Source: Alphaproteobacteria bacterium
GTDB lineage: Bacteria > Pseudomonadota > Alphaproteobacteria > Reyranellales > Reyranellaceae
NCBI GenBank assembly: GCA_013290035.1
Contig: JABCYT010000263.1
Location: 1-5,762 of the forward strand
Direction of reading: 5' to 3'
Length of the DNA stretch: 5,762 nucleotides
Below, one piece after another: positions 1 through 5,762 of the stretch. The notes beneath the pieces are model-generated. The model saw only the letters and a list, made by a program, of their open reading frames with translations. It was not told where the DNA came from and made no database searches. Each line of letters starts with the position of its first letter. Position 1 is the stretch's first letter. The translations under genes were made by a program, and so were the position numbers.

Positions 1-1
1 G

Positions 2-1138
2 CTGCGCCGCTTCGCGCCGCTGAAGCGCCTGCCCGACGGGAGCGTCTTTCTCTCGCGCTATGCCGACGTCGCGGTGTGCTACCGCGACCCGCGCATGCGC
101 TCCGACAAGAAGGCCGAGTTCGGCCCGAAGTTCGGTGTCGGCACGCCGCTTTATCGCCATCACACGACCAGCCTGGTGTTCAACGATCCGCCGCTCCATA
201 CGCGCGTGCGCAAGCTGCTGGCGGCCGCCTTCACGCCGCGCGCCCTTGCCAACCTGCAGCCGCGCGTCGAGGCGGTCGTCGACGGGCTGCTGGCCCAGCA
301 TGCCGACAAGGGCCGCATGGATCTGGTTGAGGACTTCGCTTTCCGGCTGCCCGTCGAGGTAATCTGCGACATGCTGGGCGTGCCGCCGGGCGAGCGCGCG
401 CCCTTTCGCCGCTATTCGCTCGCCATTTTAGGCGCACTCGAGCCGGTGGCCGGACCTGAGCGCCAGGCCGCGGGCAATGCGGCGGTGGCCGAATTCTCGG
501 CCTATCTCGACGACCTCGTGGCCGAGCGCCGCAAGCGGCCGGTCGACGAGCGCGATGTCTTGGGCACGCTGATCCATGGCGAGGTCGACGGCGAGCGGCT
601 GACGCACGACGAACTGGTGCAGAACTGCATCTTCCTGCTGAACGCCGGTCACGAGACCACCACCAACCTGATCGGCAACACGGTCGACGCCCTGCTGCGC
701 TTCCCCGACGAACGGCGCCGGCTGCGGGAAGATCCCGGCCTGCTCAGAAGCTGCGTCGAGGAAGGCCTGCGCTTCGAGAGCTCCAACCAGCTCGGCAATC
801 GCCGGCTCGCGGCCGATCTCGCAATCGGCGGCGAGACGCTGGCCGCCGGCACCTACATCCATATCGGCATCGGCGCGGCCAATCGCGATCCGGCACAGTT
901 TTTCGAGCCCGACCGCTTCGATTCGGCCCGCGAGCCCAACCGCCACTTCGCTTTCGGCTCAGGCGTGCATATGTGCCTGGGCGCCGTGCTGGCGCGCATG
1001 GAGGGCGCGATCGCGATCGGCCGCCTGATCGGCCGCTTTGACGGGTTGGCCCGCGACGGCGTGGCCGAGCGCGGCGGGCGCGCCCGCTTCCGCGGCTTCA
1101 ACCGCTACCCGATCGCGTGGACGGGGGTGCGCCGATAA
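2..1138 (+). CDS. Cytochrome P450, 5'-truncated by window edge
   Basis: This is a heme-thiolate monooxygenase of the soluble bacterial type. The frame is open from position 2 to a TAA at 1136-1138, giving 378 visible codons. Family members are usually about 400 residues, so roughly the first 25-40 are off the window. A GTG at 74 is not the start, because P450-like sequence (LPDGSVFLSRYADVAV) continues upstream of it. Visible landmarks are the C-helix DPPLHTRVRKLL at 185-220, the I-helix oxygen-activation motif AGHETT at 644-661, the K-helix ExxR (EGLR) at 761-772, the meander PDRF at 908-919 and the heme loop FGSGVHMCLG at 953-982. The axial Cys codon is 974-976. All key residues are intact, so the enzyme should be functional. 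Enzymes of this type normally need a ferredoxin and a reductase; neither is in view. No membrane anchor is visible. The substrate and CYP family cannot be assigned from the sequence alone. It converges on rplQ and is probably unrelated to the ribosomal cluster. Confidence 0.96.
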   Translation: MRRFAPLKRLPDGSVFLSRYADVAVCYRDPRMRSDKKAEFGPKFGVGTPLYRHHTTSLVFNDPPLHTRVRKLLAAAFTPRALANLQPRVEAVVDGLLAQHADKGRMDLVEDFAFRLPVEVICDMLGVPPGERAPFRRYSLAILGALEPVAGPERQAAGNAAVAEFSAYLDDLVAERRKRPVDERDVLGTLIHGEVDGERLTHDELVQNCIFLLNAGHETTTNLIGNTVDALLRFPDERRRLREDPGLLRSCVEEGLRFESSNQLGNRRLAADLAIGGETLAAGTYIHIGIGAANRDPAQFFEPDRFDSAREPNRHFAFGSGVHMCLGAVLARMEGAIAIGRLIGRFDGLARDGVAERGGRARFRGFNRYPIAWTGVRR

Positions 1139-1146
1139 AGCCAAAG

Positions 1147-1181
1147 AAAAATGCCCGATGGCGGGCCATCAGGCGTTTTTT
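1147..1181. terminator. Bidirectional Rho-independent terminator between P450 gene and rplQ
   Basis: The arms 1147-1161 and 1166-1180 pair around a CGGG loop. The core is GATGG/CCATC with GCC/GGC outside it, interrupted by one C/A mismatch (1156/1171) and one T/G wobble (1152/1175). Five A's (1147-1151) face six T's (1176-1181), so each strand ends its hairpin in a U-run. The hairpin begins about 10-15 nt after the P450 stop and about 20 nt after the rplQ stop. That is the layout expected of one terminator shared by two convergent genes. Confidence 0.9.
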
Positions 1182-1199
1182 GCATTCCGGGAAAGAGGC

Positions 1200-1622
1200 C
1201 TACGCCGCTTCCTGCTGCTCGGCCTGATCCGCCGACGGGCCCGAATCCTGGCCTTTGGCGGCGGTGTCGCGCTCGATGAACTCGATCACCGCCATCGGGG
1301 CGGCGTCGCCGAAACGGTAGCCCGCCTTCAGCACGCGCAGGTAGCCGCCGTTGCGCTTGGCGTAGCGCGGGCCGAGCGTGGTGAACAGCTTGTCGGCGAC
1401 GTAGGGATCGCGCAGGAAGCCGATCGCCTGGCGGCGGGCGTGCAGGCCGCCCTTCTTGCCGAGCGTCACCAGCTTCTCGACGATCGGACGCAGGTCCTTG
1501 GCCTTGGGCAGCGTGGTCGTGATCTGCTCGTGCTTGATGAGGGCACCGGCGAGATTCATGAACATCGCCTTGCGATGCTCGGCGGTGCGGTGGAACTTCC
1601 GGCCGCGATTGTTGTGGCGCAT
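1200..1622 (-). CDS. rplQ: 50S ribosomal protein L17 (bL17)
   Basis: This large-subunit protein lies near the exit-tunnel side of the ribosome. The 140-residue product opens with the bL17 signature [20 protein letters not shown], followed by a [15 protein letters not shown] segment (about 23-37) and [19 protein letters not shown] (40-58). The core ends with [19 protein letters not shown] (92-110) and VIEFIERD. A hydrophilic Ala/Gln/Glu tail of about 20 residues follows, as in many alphaproteobacterial L17 proteins. The start is ATG, with AGAAGGA at 1631-1637 as the ribosome-binding site. rplQ lies only 21 bp after rpoA and is the last gene of the operon, immediately before the shared terminator. 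The stop is TAG. Confidence 0.98.
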   Translation of the reverse strand: MRHNNRGRKFHRTAEHRKAMFMNLAGALIKHEQITTTLPKAKDLRPIVEKLVTLGKKGGLHARRQAIGFLRDPYVADKLFTTLGPRYAKRNGGYLRVLKAGYRFGDAAPMAVIEFIERDTAAKGQDSGPSADQAEQQEAA

Positions 1623-1643
1623 GACTTAATTCCTTCTGCCGGC

Positions 1644-2660
1644 CTAGTACGGCTCTTCCAGCCGCTTGGCCATCTCTTCGATGTTGTCCGGCGGCCAGCC
1701 CGGGATTTCCATGCCGAGGTGAAGGCCCATTCCGGCCAGCACTTCCTTGATCTCGTTCAGCGACTTGCGGCCGAAGTTCGGCGTGCGCAGCATCTCGGCC
1801 TCGGTCTTCTGCACCAGATCGCCGATGTAGATGATGTTGTCGTTCTTCAGGCAGTTGGCCGAGCGCACCGACAGTTCGAGCTCGTCGACCTTGCGCAGCA
1901 GGTTGCGGTTGAACGGGAAGTCGTCCTGCTGCTCTTCCTTGCGGACCTCGCGCGGCTCCTCGAAGTTGATGAAGAGCTGCAGCTGGTCTTGCAGGATGCG
2001 CGCGGCAAGCGCCACGGCGTCGTCCGGGCGGGTCGTGCCGTTGGTCTCGACCGTCATCGACAGCCTGTCATAGTCGGTGACCTGGCCGACGCGGCTGTTC
2101 TCGATCTTGTAGGACACACGCTTGACCGGGCTGAACACCGAATCGACCGGGATCAGGCCAATCTGCGCATCCTCGGGCCGGTTGGCCGAGGCCGGGATGT
2201 AGCCCTTGCCGGTGGCGACCATCAGCTCCATCGAGATCGAGGCGCCGTCGTCGAGCGTGCAGATCAGGTGCTTGGGGTCCATGATCTGGACGTCGCCCGG
2301 GAGCTCGATCATGCCGGCGGTGACCTCGCCCGGGCCGACGGCGCGCAGGTAGAGACGCTGCGGGCGATCGCCCTGCATCTTCACGGCCATCGCCTTGATG
2401 TTCAGCACGATGTCCACCACATCCTCGCGGACGCCGGGAATCGACGAGAACTCGTGCAGCACGTTGTCGATCTTGATCGACGTCACGGCAGCCCCCTGCA
2501 GGGAGGAGAGCAGCACGCGACGCAGCGCATTGCCGAGCGTGAGACCGAAGCCGCGCTCGAGCGGCTCGGCGACGATGGTCGCGGTGCGACCCGGATCGAC
2601 GCCGGCCTCTGTCACAAGCTTCTCCGGCTTGATCAAGTCTTGCCAGTTCTTCTGAAGCAC
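1644..2660 (-). CDS. rpoA: DNA-directed RNA polymerase subunit alpha
   Basis: The alpha subunit dimerises to nucleate RNA polymerase assembly, and its C-terminal domain contacts UP-element DNA and activators. The 338-residue product has the usual length. The N-terminal domain (about 1-235) carries [20 protein letters not shown] (35-54), [19 protein letters not shown] (69-87) and [17 protein letters not shown] (220-236). A charged linker (about 237-252) leads to the C-terminal domain, with [11 protein letters not shown] (265-275), YIGDL (278-282) and [16 protein letters not shown] (293-308). R266, N269 and K299 correspond to the E. coli DNA-contacting R265, N268 and K298. The start is GTG: the protein aligns from [15 protein letters not shown], a Shine-Dalgarno sequence lies 8 nt upstream, and the next in-frame ATG is about 90 codons downstream. 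The gene sits between rpsK (104-bp gap with a hairpin) and rplQ. rpsD, which precedes rpoA in E. coli, is absent. Confidence 0.99.
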   Translation of the reverse strand: MLQKNWQDLIKPEKLVTEAGVDPGRTATIVAEPLERGFGLTLGNALRRVLLSSLQGAAVTSIKIDNVLHEFSSIPGVREDVVDIVLNIKAMAVKMQGDRPQRLYLRAVGPGEVTAGMIELPGDVQIMDPKHLICTLDDGASISMELMVATGKGYIPASANRPEDAQIGLIPVDSVFSPVKRVSYKIENSRVGQVTDYDRLSMTVETNGTTRPDDAVALAARILQDQLQLFINFEEPREVRKEEQQDDFPFNRNLLRKVDELELSVRSANCLKNDNIIYIGDLVQKTEAEMLRTPNFGRKSLNEIKEVLAGMGLHLGMEIPGWPPDNIEEMAKRLEEPY

Positions 2661-2668
2661 GGGGGCTA

Positions 2669-2674
2669 CCTCTC
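2669..2674 (-). promoter_or_regulatory. Ribosome-binding site supporting GTG start of rpoA
   Basis: GAGAGG on the minus strand lies 8 nt before the GTG at 2658-2660. This is ideal spacing, and it supports the non-ATG start. Confidence 0.8.
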
Positions 2675-2726
2675 TAAACCGATGGGTTCGGGCGAATCCT
2701 GGAAAGGACTCGCGACAAAATTCTCT

Positions 2727-2761
2727 CGAGCACGCGGCGCGAAGTGCGCCGCCTGCACTCG
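2727..2761 (-). other. Strong intercistronic hairpin between rpsK and rpoA
   Basis: On the minus strand GCGGCGC and GCGCCGC (2734-2740 and 2746-2752) form a perfect 7-bp GC stem around a 5-nt loop. Partial outer pairing, including CGAG/CTCG at 2727-2730 and 2758-2761, could lengthen it. It begins a few bases after the rpsK stop. No U-run follows directly; the nearest is TTTT about 8 nt further on. It is therefore more likely an RNA-stability, processing or attenuation element than a full terminator. The stem is visible in the sequence; the function is inferred. Confidence 0.6.
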
Positions 2762-2764
2762 AAC

Positions 2765-3184
2765 TCAGACTCGACGGCGCTTGGGCGGGCGGCAGCCGTT
2801 ATGCGGGATCGGCGTGACGTCGCGGATGGCCGTGACGGCAAGACCGACTGCCTGCAGCGCGCGCAGCGCTGACTCGCGGCCCGAACCCGGGCCGCGTACT
2901 TCGATCTCGAGCGTGCGCATGCCGTGCTCCATCGCCTTGCGGCCGGCATTCTCGGCCGCCATCTGGGCGGCGAACGGCGTCGACTTGCGCGAGCCCTTGA
3001 AGCCCTGCTGACCCGACGACGACCAGGCGATGGTGTTGCCTTGCGCGTCGGTGATGGTGACGATCGTGTTGTTGAACGAGGCGCTGACATGAGCGACGCC
3101 CGCGATGATGTTCTTGCGTTCCTTGCGGCGAGGACGCGCGGCGGTGGCGGCGGCGCCACTTGCGGCGGCTGCAGGCTTGGCCAT
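2765..3184 (-). CDS. rpsK: 30S ribosomal protein S11 (uS11)
   Basis: This small-subunit platform protein binds 16S rRNA near the E site. The 139-residue product carries the uS11 core: [19 protein letters not shown] (19-37), [14 protein letters not shown] (37-50), [19 protein letters not shown] (56-74), [13 protein letters not shown] (98-110) and the C-terminal [18 protein letters not shown] (122-139). It is about 10 residues longer than the E. coli protein because of an Ala-rich N-terminal stretch ([15 protein letters not shown], 4-18). The start is ATG, with GAGAGGAA at 3194-3201 as the ribosome-binding site. It lies 21 bp after rpsM in the same operon and ends in TGA. Confidence 0.98.
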   Translation of the reverse strand: MAKPAAAASGAAATAARPRRKERKNIIAGVAHVSASFNNTIVTITDAQGNTIAWSSSGQQGFKGSRKSTPFAAQMAAENAGRKAMEHGMRTLEIEVRGPGSGRESALRALQAVGLAVTAIRDVTPIPHNGCRPPKRRRV

Positions 3185-3205
3185 GTGATCCGGTTCCTCT
3201 CGACT

Positions 3206-3583
3206 TTACTTCGTGACTTTTTTCTTGCCGGCGATCGGCTTGGCCGGGCCCTTGCGGGTGCGCGCATTGGTGTGCGTGCGCTGGCCATGAACCGGCAGCC
3301 CGCGGCGGTGCCGCAAGCCACGGTAACAGGCGAGGTCCATCAATCGCTTGATGTTCATCGCCACTTCGCGCCGCAGATCGCCCTCGACCGTGTAGTCGCG
3401 GTCGATGGCCTCGCGGATGCGGATGACCTCGTCGTCGGTCAGCGTATTGACGCGCCGCGACTCATCGATCCCCACTTTCCCCAGGATCTCCTTGGCCTTC
3501 GCCAGGCCGATCCCGTGGATATATTGCAGCCCGATCACCGCGCGCTTGGCGGTCGGAATGTTCACACCGGCTATACGAGCCAA
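3206..3583 (-). CDS. rpsM: 30S ribosomal protein S13 (uS13), TTG start
   Basis: S13 sits in the head of the small subunit and contributes to intersubunit bridges and P-site tRNA contact. The 125-residue product is close to the usual length of about 120. It shows [19 protein letters not shown] at the N-terminus, the helix-hairpin-helix region [14 protein letters not shown] (21-34), [19 protein letters not shown] (71-89), and the basic tail [20 protein letters not shown] (91-110) ending in GKKKVTK. The start codon is TTG at 3581-3583. An in-frame TAA at 3605-3607 leaves no ATG between it and the TTG. The first internal Met codon is at residue 76, far inside the fold. A good Shine-Dalgarno sequence precedes the TTG. 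This is the first gene behind the internal promoter, and rpsK follows after 21 bp. Confidence 0.98.
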   Translation of the reverse strand: MARIAGVNIPTAKRAVIGLQYIHGIGLAKAKEILGKVGIDESRRVNTLTDDEVIRIREAIDRDYTVEGDLRREVAMNIKRLMDLACYRGLRHRRGLPVHGQRTHTNARTRKGPAKPIAGKKKVTK

Positions 3584-3591
3584 AGTTTCAA

Positions 3592-3597
3592 CTCCTT
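3592..3597 (-). promoter_or_regulatory. Ribosome-binding site fixing the TTG start of rpsM
   Basis: AAGGAG on the minus strand (within GAAGGAGT, 3591-3598) lies 8 nt before the TTG at 3581-3583. It is close to a consensus Shine-Dalgarno sequence and likely compensates for the weak start codon. Confidence 0.85.
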
Positions 3598-3606
3598 CAA
3601 AGACTT

Positions 3607-3629
3607 ACGGCGCGCATGCGCGCGCCCGT
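3607..3629 (-). promoter_or_regulatory. GC-rich leader hairpin upstream of rpsM
   Basis: On the minus strand ACGG-G-CGCGC pairs with GCGCG-CCGT around a GCAT loop. This gives a 9-bp stem with one bulged G. It contains the perfect 14-bp palindrome GCGCGCATGCGCGC (3610-3623). It sits in the predicted 5' leader, about 9 nt upstream of the rpsM Shine-Dalgarno sequence, and has no U-run. It could modulate translation of rpsM, as leader structures do in other ribosomal-protein operons, but that role is inference. Confidence 0.55.
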
Positions 3630-3661
3630 CGAACGTTCCGCTGGCCCCGGAAAAGCGCGCG

Positions 3662-3689
3662 ATTATAGGGAGAAGCGCCCCCGAGTCAA
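3662..3689 (-). promoter_or_regulatory. Sigma70-type promoter for rpsM-rpsK-rpoA-rplQ
   Basis: On the minus strand the -35 box TTGACT (3684-3689) and the perfect -10 box TATAAT (3662-3667) are separated by 16 bp. The promoter lies in the adk-rpsM gap and points at rpsM. Transcription would start near 3655, leaving a leader of about 70 nt. A further TTGACA at 3704-3709 overlaps the adk stop codon but has no matching -10 at 16-17 bp. The AT-rich -10 stands out in this GC-rich DNA. Confidence 0.82.
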
Positions 3690-3705
3690 CGGAACACAAA
3701 GCTTG

Positions 3706-4356
3706 TCAAGCCCCCGCTAAAAGCCCGGAAATTTGACGGTGAACCTCGTCCATGGACGCCATTCCATCGACCTTCCGCAGCACCCCGCGGCCACTGTAAT
3801 AGGGCAGCAGGGGCTCGGTCTGGGCCCGGTAGGCGGCCATACGTGTCTTCATGGTCTCTGCATTATCATCCTTGCGGCGGACGAATTGCTTCGAGCCGCA
3901 AACGTCGCAAACCCCTTCGACCTTGGGCCGCTTGAACTTTTCGTGGTAGCCGGTGCCGCACACGGCACAGGTGTATCGGCCGACAATGCGCTCGGTCAGC
4001 GCCTTCTCGTCGACCTCCATTTCGATCACGCGGTCGAGCTTCTTGCCGGTCTCGGCCAGCATCTGGTCGAGCGCCCTGGCCTGGGCCTCGGTGCGCGGAA
4101 AGCCGTCCAGGATGAACCCCTTGGCGCAGTCGGGCTGCGCGATACGGTCGCGGATCAGGCCGACCATCAGCCCGTCGGGCACCAGCTCGCCCTTCTCCAT
4201 GATGCCCTTGGCCTTCTTACCGAGCTCGCTGCCCGAGGCCACGGCGGCGCGCAGCATGTCGCCGGTCGAGAGCTGGACCAGGCCGCGCTCGTGCTGCAGG
4301 AGCTGCGCCTGGGTGCCCTTGCCGGCGCCTGGCGGCCCGAGAAGGATGAGGTTCAT
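3706..4356 (-). CDS. adk: Adenylate kinase, Cys4 zinc-LID type
   Basis: This cytoplasmic enzyme interconverts ATP + AMP and 2 ADP, keeping adenine nucleotides in balance. The 216-residue product has the long-form length. It shows the P-loop GPPGAGKGT (7-15), the AMP-binding segment STGDMLRAAV (30-39), FILDGFPRT (81-89), and a long LID (about 122-160) with two CxxC pairs, C130/C133 and C150/C153. These pairs form the Cys4 zinc-binding version of the LID. RRKDD (160-164) and the arginine in KTRMAAYRAQTEPL complete the active site. The start is ATG. It follows secY after 10 bp, with GAGAGG (4361-4366) directly after the secY stop, so translational coupling is likely. The position between secY and rpsM is common in Alphaproteobacteria. 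A promoter for the next genes lies just beyond its TGA stop. Confidence 0.98.
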   Translation of the reverse strand: MNLILLGPPGAGKGTQAQLLQHERGLVQLSTGDMLRAAVASGSELGKKAKGIMEKGELVPDGLMVGLIRDRIAQPDCAKGFILDGFPRTEAQARALDQMLAETGKKLDRVIEMEVDEKALTERIVGRYTCAVCGTGYHEKFKRPKVEGVCDVCGSKQFVRRKDDNAETMKTRMAAYRAQTEPLLPYYSGRGVLRKVDGMASMDEVHRQISGLLAGA

Positions 4357-4366
4357 CGGCCCTCTC

Positions 4367-5713
<1,347 letters not shown>

Positions 5714-5762
5714 GGAACCTCACGCGTGACGACAACGACACAACAAAAGCGGCCAAACACCC
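5714..5762. other. Upstream region of secY, no gene recognised
   Basis: These 49 bases precede secY on the minus strand. Translating the three minus-strand frames gives nothing resembling the C-terminus of L15, the usual upstream neighbour. A perfect 10-bp palindrome TCACGCGTGA (5720-5729) overlaps the weak secY ribosome-binding site. No convincing -35/-10 pair is visible. Confidence 0.5.

Noticed and set aside
74..76. GTG as the start of the P450 gene
   Set aside because: The same frame continues upstream to the window edge with P450-like sequence, so the true start is outside the window.
2675..2726. A promoter upstream of rpoA
   Set aside because: A TTGTCG on the minus strand has no acceptable -10 at 16-18 bp, so I do not call a promoter.
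1038..3011. Plus-strand open frame of 657 codons antisense to rplQ, rpoA and most of rpsK
   Set aside because: It runs through three clearly identified minus-strand genes and begins inside the P450 gene. Its translation is low-complexity, rich in Arg, Ala, Leu and Val, and matches no family I recognise. Long antisense frames are common in GC-rich coding DNA.
3584..3705. A small rpmJ (L36) gene between adk and rpsM
   Set aside because: rpmJ sits between secY and rpsM in E. coli, but I find no L36-like MKVRxSLK start or Cys-rich pattern here. The gap is explained by the promoter and leader.

Overview
The window looks like a piece of a GC-rich alphaproteobacterial chromosome. It holds the distal end of the spc/alpha ribosomal-protein region on the minus strand, facing a cytochrome P450 gene on the plus strand. 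The gene order secY-adk-rpsM-rpsK-rpoA-rplQ, with adk between secY and rpsM and with no rpmJ or rpsD, is the usual alphaproteobacterial arrangement; E. coli has secY-rpmJ-rpsM-rpsK-rpsD-rpoA-rplQ. The RpoA, S11 and L17 sequences also look alphaproteobacterial. An Ala-rich N-terminal extension on S11 hints at a Rhodospirillales-like lineage, but that placement is low confidence.

Layout from left to right. Positions 1-1138 (+) are the 3' part of a soluble bacterial cytochrome P450 gene whose start lies outside the window. Positions 1147-1181 form a hairpin flanked by A and T runs, which can terminate transcription from both sides. Reading leftward on the minus strand are rplQ (1200-1622), rpoA (1644-2660), rpsK (2765-3184), rpsM (3206-3583), adk (3706-4356) and secY (4367-5713). 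The last 49 bases (5714-5762) are upstream of secY and show no recognisable end of rplO.

The minus-strand genes serve core gene expression: the Sec translocon channel, adenylate kinase, two small-subunit proteins, the RNA polymerase alpha subunit and one large-subunit protein. secY and adk are 10 bp apart and probably translationally coupled. Between adk and rpsM lies a near-consensus sigma70 promoter (TTGACT, 16 bp, TATAAT), followed by a leader of about 70 nt with a strong GC hairpin just before the rpsM ribosome-binding site. The rpsM-rpsK-rpoA-rplQ block therefore appears able to be transcribed independently of the upstream spc genes. rpsM starts with TTG and rpoA with GTG, each behind a good Shine-Dalgarno sequence. 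A second strong hairpin lies in the 104-bp rpsK-rpoA gap.

I see no mobile element, CRISPR array, tRNA, rRNA or novel defence or biosynthetic system. The points worth a second look concern expression control within the alpha-operon segment and the uncharacterised P450 beside it. No stretch of more than 300 bases lacks a gene.
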